Assembly: GCA_016800925.1 (NCBI GenBank)
Contig: JABCPU010000173.1
Location: 62,001-126,000, forward strand
Length of the DNA: 64,000 nt
Direction of reading: 5' to 3'
Source of the DNA: Suillus spraguei
Taxonomy: Eukaryota; Basidiomycota; Agaricomycetes; Boletales; Suillaceae
The notes under the pieces were generated by a model that was given only the letters and a program-made list of their open reading frames with translations, had not been told where the DNA came from and made no database searches. Shown piece by piece: positions 22,991 through 34,700 of the stretch (positions within the stretch are counted from its first letter, which is position 1; the number at the start of each line of letters is the position of its first letter). Position numbers and translations under genes: made by a program.

Positions 22991-23948
22991 ACAAATTCTC
23001 ACAGCGTTTCTCCACTAGGGGTTCGCTGTGACCTTGCTCTGCTCCAATTTTGTATTTTTCAGGCTCTCACTGAGGCTGAGGCTATACATTTCATCTGCGT
23101 TTATGCACCATCACCATTTACGATAACGTCTGCCATCGAAGATGTGTTTTGGTGTTCTTTGACTTTGTTTACTGTATGAGGATGACTTACATATTCCCCG
23201 ACCTTGCTTTGCCTCTTGTTGATGTGCGACGTGCTGTCCTTGACTTGAAACTCAAACCAGTCATGTAGGCGAGCTTTTATAACTCAACCTCGCGTAAGGA
23301 CGGGGCGATTTGCAATTTCGTGTCGTCCACTGGAGTTTCTGACCTGAGAGCGACTCCATTAAAGCCCCTTTCAGTACGCTCCGCTTTCAATTGCTCCGCT
23401 GATCTGTGCAACCCATGCGCTTTCAACCTCTTTGTCGCTCCACACATTGTAGGTAACACGTCAGATTGATATCGTCCATCTCATTTATCGGTATCTCCTA
23501 TCATCATTCGTCCACCTCCTCTGGCCATTGTCCCGCTTGGTGGCCTTTCATCAATGCAGGTCACATCTGTCCAGCTATTTTGTAGGTTCGTGGAGTGTTC
23601 ATTGTTGACGCTAATCTCTTGACCTACTCTAACCTTTGTCTCAATAACTCTTGACTCATCTGCAACGTACCATGCACTCAGACTCGATGCAGGACAGGAT
23701 AGACGACAATAATAAATATACCACGTATTGATGCACAAAATAAATATACTATAGTACTAGAAGTAAACTCACACAGAATTCACTCCTACAGGACGAGCCG
23801 CGCTTACTTGTATTGCTATATTCTAATCGTAGTATACAGAAACTCGAGCAACCTCCATAGCCTATTTGAGAAGAGTCCGTATAACCTTCAGATCCGCATA
23901 CTGCTTTGCCGCCACACCTGACGCTTCGTATACTTTGGCAATTCCATA
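22285..23948. other. intergenic, no supported gene
   Basis: The first 700 bp are the upstream part of the F-box duplication. Between 23277 and 23738 the - strand has two short adjacent ORFs with protein-like composition but no recognisable domain or splice join; possibly a relic. Confidence 0.35.
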
Positions 23949-25415
23949 TTAGTTGGCGTCGACTACATCAGTGAATGGGGTTTTGGCAAAACCGACGCGG
24001 GAACTGCCGAGATCGAACACAGTGTAGAAGCGCTTGAGGAATACGTAGCCATTAACAAAGTCAGACCCTGTGCCACTGGGTGAGGGAAGGCCTTGAACGA
24101 CGAGAAATATATCATTGTCAACGCCCAACATGATGTGGTTGAGAGGACGAGGCCATATTTGCGCATTAGGGACGAGACTGTAGACTTCCTGTTCCTGTGC
24201 AAATGGTGAACAAAGGGTGTGAGGGCTGGCAGAATTGACGTACCGAGCCAATATAAAATTTCAAGGGATCTAGGGTATCGTACTGGTCGGTGGAAATCTG
24301 GAGAAGACCATTTTGCATATTCTCAGTACCGCCGGTTGCGGCCTGATACCTCTCATAGGCATCTATCGAACGCTGATGAGACCATTATTACTCGCTGCAC
24401 TCTAAATACGCACCGGAGGCAATGTAAATAAGGGTGCAACTACAGTCCACGACGCCAGCGGTGTAGGGCATGATTTCTGTATTGCCGTAGGTGATCCTCT
24501 GATTGATACCCCAATGCTGCGATGAGGGGTAGGTGGTGGTGAGATCACTGAAACAGAACAATTACTATCAGTCTGAATTGATCCAGAAGCTAAGGTGCCT
24601 TACGTGAATTTAATGTCGCCGGCGTACATGCCAGGGTTGACTCCACCAAGGGTAAGCTCTCCAAAATTGGTTTCATCTCTAACGATGGGCTGGAAAAAGA
24701 TACCAACAACGGGTATAGTAATGGTGCCTTGCCAAAGCAGGTAGTCAGTGACGCTCGGGATCATGTATTCTGGTGAGTTTCGTGAGGTGCCGCGGCTTGA
24801 CACTGTTGGCCCGATGCCAAGAACACCGTCAAAACCGATGCCATACGAAGCAGAAGCAACACCGATTAGCATCTCGGGGATGGTGAGCCCACGACCGAAA
24901 GATAATGTATCTTTGAATATAGTTCCTATAGATACTAATCGTAGGTATTTTCAACTTATGATATTGCTGTATGTCATACCTTCGAAGAAGGCGTAATTGT
25001 ATCGGAGCGCCACGGGCTCCTTAGTGTCGATGCCAGTGCTGCTCACGTACGTAGCGCTGGCGCCAACCCATGTGATCGAGTAAAAGCTGTCGACAATTAA
25101 GTGGTCTTCAATAATACGTTAGCAGCCGCATGTTTTCTCACTGTTGAACTTACAAGATATGGGGGGGAAACCAATGTTGACTGTTACGGTGTAGGCCAAA
25201 TTCGAGTTTGTCAAAGGGATATTAGCACGTCGACCATGCGTGCTGTATTCCCTAAAGGCCGCCACGCGAGCTTTATCGTGCCGCAAGATGTCAGTAACAT
25301 TGGAGGATGTTAGCCTCCTGGCCATAGGGAGGGTGATGGGGGAATTGCGAACTTCAACGGACGATCCCGTGATTGAGAAAGTCAGGAGCGCCAACAAGGA
25401 TGCAACGGAGAACAT
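23949..25415 (-). CDS. A1 peptidase paralogue with altered catalytic motifs
   Basis: Exons 25415-25154, 25105-24980, 24925-24604, 24547-24414, 24362-24244 and 24194-23949; 1209 nt, 402 aa. The fold is clearly that of polyporopepsin-type aspartic peptidases: N-terminal signal-like segment, propeptide, FDGVLGIGP, HWGINQRITYG, NAQIWPRPLN and the C-terminal GYVFLKRFYTVFD. Active peptidases carry DTG and DT/SG. Here the first site reads IVDSFYSITW (Asp kept, Thr-Gly replaced by Ser-Phe) and the second VVDCSCTLIYI (Gly lost). The frame and all five introns are intact, so it is a full-length but probably inactive or altered-function secreted protein, unlike the two copies in the palindrome near 58-61 kb. 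Confidence 0.88.
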
Positions 25416-26634
25416 GACTTACTGAGAAGTCATATCATACTCGGTTATATACGTGATAGCGAATGCGATGGCAATGTTGAGCACCTTCAGCCACGTCAGT
25501 CCCCCTCGAAAAAGTGATGACGAGTGCAAGGATCCGACTTCCCGATAAAATGTGGCAAGAGATGGTTTGCTTTTGATCCTGGCAGGCGTCAGTCAGTGTT
25601 GACCAAAAATAGTCACACAGCACTAACTGACTTAATTTGACAACTAGTCCATCAGAGAACGGGTGAATCCTTTCGTGGGAAGTATCAACGTTGCAACTTG
25701 CAGAAAGTTTAGGAATCGGAATCTATGCTTTCGATGTGCGGTGGAGATGCGGGTAAAACCAGAATGTATTCGGTGTGTAGAATGAAATACCAGCATGGGC
25801 TTCGCGGTTGGTAAGTGACAGCCAAAAGCCCTTGGGGTTTTTCGGCCTGGCGCATGCGTTCGAACCTAAAGCATAGATATTAATAACATATACTACTCCC
25901 TTCACCCCAACTTGAAGGTGACTGCTGAGTGCTGCGAAATTTGCTCAAGTACTGCAGCACAGGTTCTCGCCCCTAGTTAGTAGCATCCGATAGCGTGTTA
26001 CTAATAAGTAACACTTGCAAGGTCAATTGAAGTTCGCTCAGGCTCGCCTGTAGCGCTGGCGGAGTTCGAACATCTATGCTCCAAAACGCCTCGCGTCCTC
26101 GCTCGATAAGTAACGATTCTGCGATCCTCGACTTGACCGCACACTGTTCTCAGCGACAGGCTCAGGTGTACGATCAAGTCGAGTGCGTGAATAACATCAC
26201 TCGACCGGTGTGGTTGACAGCTTCATCGAGATGCAGCTCTGCCTGCTCAACTGAACAGCTTTCAAGTCATCCTACCTGTGGAAATACATGCAAGTTTTCA
26301 CGCTGTTGGATCAATCCTTGGAGATTTAGAGTACACCGAATTCGTCGATAAAATCGGAGAAGACAACATCACGCACGCTCCTTGAGGAGCGTACTTCAGT
26401 TGAGGCGTTTGAAAGCAAGCAGATGAGAAAGAGACGGCGAACGTGTTTTGTTGCTACTGCAAGAGTGACCGTCCGCAGGGAAGCGTCATGCTTCCATATT
26501 GATCGTTCATGTACACGATATTTACTACCTTATCCCTCCCCATAATGCATAACAAAGTCATGCAGGGTATACAACCTAATCTCAAGCTGTAGAGTAACAT
26601 AATAAAAAATGAAGCGAAGTATTAATGAGGCCCC
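25416..26634. other. protease upstream region and repeat, otherwise empty
   Basis: 25420-25620 resembles the upstream sequences of the two palindrome peptidases (shared CGATAAAATGTGGCAA and GCGATGGCAA blocks), so the promoter was duplicated with the gene. A dispersed repeat occupies 25674-26010. No gene is supported from 26010 to 26634; a short inverted repeat GTTACTAATAAGTAAC lies at the end of the repeat near 26000. Confidence 0.5.
25674..26010 (+). repeat. dispersed repeat, copy 1
   Basis: Begins with CGTGGGAAGTATCAAC and continues to TAGTAGCATCCGATA. A matching reverse-complement copy lies at about 54130-54362. No coding capacity; element class unknown (LTR fragment or MITE-like). Confidence 0.75.
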
Positions 26635-29600
26635 TTATAGTGCATTTGCACGGTCCAACAGGCCCCTAACGCGCCTGCTAAGCCTCTCGGCTTCTATCTT
26701 CCGATCAAGGACTTGCTGAGCAGGACTATCCTTTCTCCGCATCCATATCTTCCCACCTTTGCAATCGCTTTCCGCTCTCTTTGCATGAAGAGCGGACAGA
26801 TCGACAACACGAGGGGATGACGAGAATTTAATGACGTCCCGGTAGAGAACCTTGGTTTCTGTAGCGAGCGAGCGAATGGTAGGAGGAGCGGGTGATAGTT
26901 CGGCGTCCGATTCGTCCGTGTCGGATTGACCTGAGGGGTCTAACGGAGGCGTACGCACGCGGCTGATAGGTTCTGGGAGGTGTGGTAGTGCTTGTATTTC
27001 CTTGAGCAAGTCTTGTCCTTTGAGATACGAATTTTCTGTGCGTAAGAAACGGATGGTGCCACGAAGAGCCTCAATCTATGTAAGAGTCAGAATAACAATA
27101 GTAAGATGACTCTGGACCTGCACAGACCTGCTCCAGAAGGTGTGATGTCTCCACATTACCATCCATGGGGACATTCTCTGAGTCGACAGGTTGTGCACCA
27201 GAAGCTGAACGCGGCAAGTCATCAGACCGTTCAATTGATCCCGGCACAAACAAACATACCTTGTCGCTCAGAACCCGCAGCCAACGCCTTCAGTTTCGCA
27301 TTATCTTGCTCAAGCGTATCCAAGTCTGCCTGCAATTGCTCCATTGCCTCCTCGTACGCACGTTCTTGCTTACGCGCTTTAGAGAGCTCAATCTCAAGAT
27401 CTCCAATGGTATCCGCTTGCTTCTTGGCTGCTTCCATGCGCCGCTCCATGTGTTCTATCTTCACTCCTGATTCTTGTATCGTTTGGTCCTTCGTCTTGAG
27501 ACTCCGTACAAGTCCCTGTATTTCATCCTGCAGCTGTGCGGCTTTCCGTTCGGCCTCGGCATTGATAGCCATGCTGGCTCTGATCTCCTCAATCCGTAGG
27601 ACCCATGGTGGCGTGCCGGAAACTTGGTCATCATTAGTATGACATCGACGAATATTAGAGTTGGAACCTACTCTTGAATACGCTCTCTGGCTCCATTGCC
27701 AAAGGGAGTAACCTGTTGCATTCCGCAGATAGCTGAGCAATAGCTTCACCAACCGCATCGAAGCACGAGGTCCCAGGTTTCATGTCCTTGGCGACAGTTG
27801 TTATTGCAGTTTGCCTGGCATACGATAATACTGTTGCAAGCTGGAATGGAGCCTTGGCGCTACGGGCATCGCTAAGGTGTGGGATTACTTGTTGAGCGAG
27901 CTACAATTGTGCAAATAAGTAATCATCCTCAAAAAGGGGCACGAAAACACTAACAGAGATACCAAAGTTGACTAGCTCGGGAACTGCATTGCTGAGAGTC
28001 TTGAGCTGCGGAACGAGATGTAACTTGAGTGCCGAAGACTCCTGGATAACGTCGTCGAGGCGTTTTGTAAGTTTCCTGCCAACCGCTTAGCATATATCCA
28101 CAATGCAACAAACCACCTTACTTCGACAGCACCTTAGCGCTCTTGCACTGCTCCAAAAGCTTCTGCAAGGGCTCGATGAGCTCTTCCTCTGGATCATAGC
28201 CACCCATGTCGAGGACGACATCTGTGGAGTAGTTGGTGTAAGCGACATCGTGGCAGAGAGGCACAGTACCACGTACCCTCGTCATTGAGAATGACAGCAA
28301 CGGACGTCTTCGTGAGCCCGATAGATGCGGCAAATACATCAAGATCATGGTCGAACGAAAGTGCATATCCAAGTTCGCGCTCGCCCAGATCCTGTTCGAA
28401 CCCATCGAAATAAGTTTCTGCTAGATGATCGAATTGGGCTAGCATCCTATGTCAGATGTAAGCATTGTCCCATTCGTCGATATGAAAAGGGGGTAGCAAG
28501 GTATCGAAATGAGAACTAACTTGAGCACGTCACTGACGAATTCCATCTCCCTGAATTCATCCCGTCGCAGAAGATCTATGTGCAGATCGATGCGTTTCTC
28601 CATCGGGGCGATCTCAGGGTATATGCGTCCGATATTGAGGAACGATGTAGGGTCGCACTGCCTGAGGATACTAGCGAAACGTTTGCAGAGCGTGGAAAAG
28701 GAGGCGGCACGGCCACGCATCTGTTATTGATGAACAATCATAAGCGCCGTTGTTGAAAGTTGGAAAATACAACGTACTTCACATATTCCAACAAGCGTTT
28801 CCGAGACGACACCATTGAGTGAGTCGGGTAGACCATGGGCCAGTCCCACGATAGTGTTGATGAGGTCGGTTTTGTACCCCAGGCGTGCGAAGAAGAGATA
28901 GCAACTTGTGGCATCGCTGTCGGACTCGACGTATTGTTGAGGTAGGTAAGGCTGGAAAGTTAGACGATGAGAAGGTGCGAGTTGACGGGGGATCAAAACA
29001 AGTTAAAAAACGCAAAGGAACCAAGGTAATCAAGACAAAATAATGGACAGGACGAGAAGAATGGAGCAAACACGGGAATCGAGATAAAGAAAGGAAGTCA
29101 TGAACCAGAGGTACGGCAAGGCAAGAACGCTTCATAATCACGAGTTCATCTTTGCCTTGCTTTGCAGGCAGCTTCTGTTTCTCGGTGAGAAATAAATGCA
29201 AGAAACGGGGGAGGGGGTGAAATATACAGGAAAGTTGGAAACAAAAGAAACCAAAGATAATCAATAGAGGAGGGTATTGTCTGAAACAACAAAAAATGAA
29301 GCCCACCTGCACAATTCCCAACAATTCTCCCCTCTCCCTCGCCTCGAGCTTCTTGATCTCCAGCTCTACTGCCCTTGCCTGGTTCTTAGCCGCTGAGGAT
29401 TGGAGTTTTAAATTCAGCGACATCATCGTTGCCGTCTGGTGCGCAGCCGTAGCAGACTCGTGCTGCGCTGTTTGCGTCGCTGAACGCATGGAGTCCAGTT
29501 CGCTAGTGAGTGAATCAGCATGACTCCCGTGAAGGCAAAGGACTGGAGAAGTAAGAGAAAGTAATAGAAAACCTACCCTTGCATATCTGCAACGACTTCC

Positions 29601-31716
29601 CTGAATCTCGCAATCGTCCCGTCCGCGTCTGCCACTATATCTTCAAGTGACCCAATTCTGACCTTCTCCTCTCTCAGGTCCTTCTCGCGCTCTAAAATCT
29701 CGTCTCGGAGCTCACGCTCAACTTGAACATGGTTCTCTTCTAGTTCATCCGTGAGTTCCTTGAGAGCCTCGAGGTCTTCGATTGTGACGCGCTGTTCTTC
29801 GATTTTCTGGGGAGGATGAACAAGCGTAAACGACATGAAGAATATTGTGGGATGGACCATTTATTTTAAAACAGAAAGGACACTCTAAAGGGAAAGGCCG
29901 AAAGATTACACACACCTCCGAAAGCGATAAATTTCGTTCTGTAAGCTGCACCAGCAGATCTTCTGCCCCTAGTGCATCGTCAAGTTGTTGTTGTAGCGAC
30001 GAGATCTGCGTTTCCGCATTGGAAAGCTTAATGAGTGTTTGTTCGTATTGCCCTATTCAGGATGTCAATTTAGATTAAGTTCGAGGGAAGGGGAAAGGAA
30101 AGGGAGCAGAGGATGGTGACAATCAATATGACAGGTACTGAAGGTACATGCCTTGCAGGTCATCGATACTTGTGATGTCTTTCTCCATCTCTGCTATGCG
30201 GCGGCGCTGTTCTTGTTCCGTTTCCTGCGACATGTCGCGAAGGCTATTTCAACACACGAATCATAAAGAATTTATTGTAAGAAGCAACAAACATAACGCA
30301 CCGTATAAGGGCCTCCTTCAAACGCTCGTTCTGTTTCTCAAGCTGGATATATGCGAGTGATGTCTTAGCGTTTGAATCACCATCTCCGCTCAACGCTACA
30401 AGAAATAATTCGTCAGCCAAGTCCCAAACTCAATACACTATACTAACCACCACCCTCCTTCATTACACCCAACTCCACTTCAACATGAGCAAGCCTTTCC
30501 TTCACCTCTTCCAACTCCTGTTCTGCTAATTCCGCCTTTTCCTCCGCAACCTCCTTATCCAACATCGCCATTTCCAGCTGCTCTTGCGAATCCGCGCCTC
30601 TTGTCTCGCCCAAACTCGCAAGTTGCTCTGCGTCTGCTAATGCACGTTTCGTTGCAATAAGTTCGGACTGGAGGGATTGTAGTTTAGCTTGAAGTTTGGG
30701 GCGCAGGGCAACGAAGGACTCTGCGTCTGCGAGGCGAGTCTCAAGTTCTCGAATGTGTCGAGCATCATCAGCGCGTTTAGCTTCGAGTACGCGTATTTTC
30801 GCATGCATGGCAGAATCTTCGGTACGCTAGAATCTTCGATTGGGAATAATGAATATAAAGTATATGCACGTGGACTTACGGTTATGGGTGACGTAGGCTC
30901 ATGCGAGGGGACACGAGAAATGGAAGGTGACGGTGTAAGTTTCGTACCACTTAAAGCTGGGCTAGAGTCGATCGGTACGGGGGGCTGCAGAAACGTATGT
31001 GCAACAGGCGAGGGTGGTGGTGGTGGCTCCACAGCCGCATTTTGTGGTGGTAGGGCTAATGGGGAGGTCGTTCTTTGCACCTGGACGAGAGCCTCCTGTG
31101 AGGAGGACGACCCAATCCTACTAGGGGTCTGCAAGGCGGGGCTCTGAGGAACGGATGATTCGGCGGATGGTTGACGGGGGAAGGATTTGCGAGGTTTGAG
31201 AGTTAAAGACGGAATGCGCTTCGCAGGCGATGAGGGAGCTGTGAGACGGGAAGCACGTGGGCTAGCTACGGCAGAGGCGGAGGCGGAAGGGGTGGCCTTC
31301 ACTGGACTGGAGGACCGGGAAGAAGACCCTGATGCGCCGTTTGAACGTAATGACGCTGCACGCGAAACGCCGGTACTAGGAGTACGCTGATGGCCCATGA
31401 CTGTCCGAGTGACTTGTGTTTTCTATGAACACACGACAGTTCAGGGTAGCTCTGGCAAAGCAACTAATGGACTCACAGGAGGCTGCAGTTCAGGCTCGGC
31501 ATTGATGACTTTGACCTGACTTGGACGAACGAATACACCATGGTTTGGCTTGCAAGAGAAATAGGTAAGGCCTTGAAGGCTTCCATCGTTCTTGCCCTTG
31601 GGCTCATTAAGCTCAATACCAATCCATTTGCCCGACGAGAAAGACGTGGCACCAGCAAACCGCACTATTCCACGCCCCGCCGAAACTTCGACGAGCGCAC
31701 CCACTGGCGGGTCCAT
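26635..31716 (-). CDS. dynactin subunit p150-Glued homologue
   Basis: Seventeen exons from ATG 31716 to the stop at 26635 sum to 3807 nt (1268 aa), close to the usual family length. Residues about 8-72 form a CAP-Gly domain (GRGIVRFAGATSFSSGKWIG, GKNDGS, CKPNHGVFVRP) that binds microtubule plus ends and EB1-type tails. A Ser/Pro-rich basic linker follows (about 85-260). Long coiled coils (LQLEKQNERLKEALIRLRDMS type) bind dynein intermediate chain and Arp1. The C-terminal half has the conserved dynactin block with KLTKRLDDVI and GTPPWVLRIEEIRASM. The complex activates dynein for nuclear and vesicle transport. The intron after TSIDDLQ (30053-30151) has a GC donor (AAG|gcatgt). It is head-to-head with raptor. 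Confidence 0.95.
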
Positions 31717-31797
31717 CTAGAAGATAAAACGAATGAAAGTAATACCACGATAAAGATTCTTGTACAAGTCTGCTGAACGCGTTACTGCATAACCGAA
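31717..31797. promoter_or_regulatory. 81-bp bidirectional dynactin/raptor promoter
   Basis: Only 81 bp separate the two start codons, so both transcripts must start in or near this gap, or their 5' ends overlap. No TATA box is visible. Confidence 0.6.
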
Positions 31798-34700
31798 ATG
31801 GCACAAATCACGTGGCGAGTAGTTTACGAGGAAAAGTCCGTAGACCACGTCCCGCCGGAGGTTGACGAAGATCAATTGGCGTACTACTGCTGCCACTACT
31901 TCCTGCCTGCTTTCATGCAAAACGGTCGGAATGTTCAAGGTTTGTTTTAATTCTCATTCTTATTTGCATTACGTGATGCAGGTGTAGACCTCCTGGGGTT
32001 CAGAGAGCGACAGGGCTCAGACATGGGTTCAGATGTCCTCACCGAGCGCGCTTGGGGCTCTGCCTCAACTTCTGATCCATCGTCGACGCGCACTACAAAC
32101 TGTGCTCATGGACTACGAACAGCATCAGATGCAACATTACCTGATCCAACTCCGATCATTCCATACTGGTCTGCAAAGCGTCATCTCACATGTGGTAATG
32201 CTGGTCCTCGTTCATCTTCGGCACGTCTCTTTCCATGGCGGGGAAGTGCACCCGGAAAGCTCAAAACTGCCAATGCAGCTCTCGTCCTATGTCTGAACAT
32301 TGACGTTGACCCCCCAGATATCATAAAGACTAACCCCTGCGCAGCACTCGAGTGCTGGGTCAATCCTCACTCCCTTCCATCTCATAAGGCTCTCGAAGCC
32401 ATCGGCTCTAACCTTCAGCACCAGTTCGAGGGGCTGAGTCTCAAGATCCCTTACAAACCCATCCTTGATCCTTCCTATGAGGACCTCCGTCGTTTCTGCA
32501 TTACTCTTCGTAAACAGGCCAAAGACGAAACAGTCTGTTTTTACTACAACGGTCACGGCGTTCCGAAGCCCACACCCAGTGGGGAGCTTTGGTGCTTTAA
32601 CCGCAATTACACCCAATACATTCCCGTCTCGCTTATGGAGGTCCAGACTTGGCTCGGCAGCCCAGGCGTCTATATCTGGGATTGCAGTGCTGCTGGGCAC
32701 TTGCTCTCCAATTTTATAACCTTTGCCGAACGTCGAGATCAGGATGCGTTTACCACCCGTGGGGGCTACGCGGATGGTATGCAGCCATACATGAACTCTC
32801 TTCAACTCGCTGCGTGTGCCACCCATGAGCAACTTCCGACATGTCCAGAACTGCCCGCAGACGTTTTCACGTCATGTCTGACTTCCCCTATTGACATCGC
32901 GCTGCGATACTTTATCATGACCCATCATCTTCCAAACAACATCACCCCCGACATGGTCATGCAGCTACCAGGAGACCTCAAGGACCGTCGGACACCTCTC
33001 GGCGAGCTCAACTGGATTTTCACCGCTATAACAGACACCATCGCGTGGACCACATTCCCTCGGGACGTGTTCACGCGGCTGTATCGCTCTGATCTCCTCA
33101 TTGCAAGTCTCTTCCGAAATTTCCTGCTAGCAGAACGTATTATGAAGAACTACCACTGCACTCCGCATACATACCCTTCACTTCCAGCTACAAACACTCA
33201 CCAACTCTGGGCAGCATGGGATTTAGCTCTGGACACATGTCTGCGTCAACTGCCTGAACTACTCGCGAAGACTCCAGGCGCACCCAACAATCCCCCAAGT
33301 CCCATTATTGGCATGGGCGCGCGCTCGGGACAAATCAGTCAGCGTGGGTCTTCTGGTGCTCCGAACACCGAGAAACCATACCAGTATATCCCAAGCCGGT
33401 TCTTTACCGACCAACTCACTGCGTTTGAAGTGTGGATTTCACGCGGTGGTTCTGCACTAACAAAACGTGGTCCTCTATCACTACCTCTCCAGAACGGTGG
33501 GGATCGCTGTGACACACCTGACATTGTAAATGGAACCACGGCTCCTGATGCTGATCTTGTCCCCCGTAAGCCCCCTGATCAACTCCCCATTGTCCTGCAA
33601 GTGCTACTCTCGCAGCCCCACAGGCTCCGGGCCCTGATTCTGCTCTCCCAATTTGTGGATCTCGGACCCTGGGCCGTCAACCTTGTACTCACTATTGGAA
33701 TCTTTCCATATATCTCCAAGTTACTGCAAGCCGCAGGCCAGGACCTGCGTCCGGTGTTGATATTCATATGGGCACGTATCCTCGCAGTAGATCCCAGTGT
33801 TCAAGTCGATCTATACAATACTGGGGGATTCAAGTACTTTGCAAATGTGCTGGCGACACAGGAAGACAACGAGCTGCCGAACAGCAGTGAGCACAAGGCG
33901 ATGTGCGCATTCATTCTCAGTGCCGTTGCAAGAGACTTCTATAACGGCCAGATGGCATGCTGGCGCGAAAGGGTATTCGACGCCTGCTCCGAGCGTCTGG
34001 AAGAGGGCGACTTTTTGCTGAGGCAGTGGAGTGCGCTATGTATTGCGCAAATATGGGACTCCAATGATGAGGTCAAAGTGTATGGTGTTGATCGTGGGAT
34101 TCAAGACAAGCTCATCCTCATGCTGTCTGACGACTCACCTGAAGTCCGAAGCGCAGTCCTATACGCACTTTCGACTTTCATGGGTGCGGCCGGGGGCAAA
34201 GGTCAGGGTGGCGCTGGGACTGGAACTCAGTATCAGCTGGAAGAGCGCATTCACTTCAGAATGGAGGTGGCTGTTGCCACTGGAGCCACTCTTGCTGTTA
34301 GAGATGATGCAGCCCAATGGTGCGCAAAGAGCTACTCGTGCTTATAAGCTGCCTCGTGCGCGAATGGCGCGGGCACTTCGTTGTTTGCGCGTGGATGTAC
34401 TGGGAAGAGGACCGACGATGGCGCGCAAGTGAACCACATACCCATTATCACCATGTGGAAGAGGAGGTTACAGCTCAGGCGCTCGCTGAATGGTTGGACG
34501 GATTTGGCGATGACGAAGGTTCGAGGGAAGAAAACCGAGTGTTGCTTTCAAGCTTTTTTACTATTTTCGTGGTACTCATGGAGTTGACAATTGACCCATA
34601 CCACGAGGTCGCAACACTCGCGCAGACAGTGATGGACTACATTTTTGCGCTGCTCCTTGCATCACCTTTTGCGAAACTTAATCTTGTCCCCCCACTACCC

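Noticed and set aside
28779..29489. 236-aa - strand ORF inside dynactin
   Set aside because: It reads through a 355-nt T-rich intron; conserved dynactin sequence resumes only after splicing.
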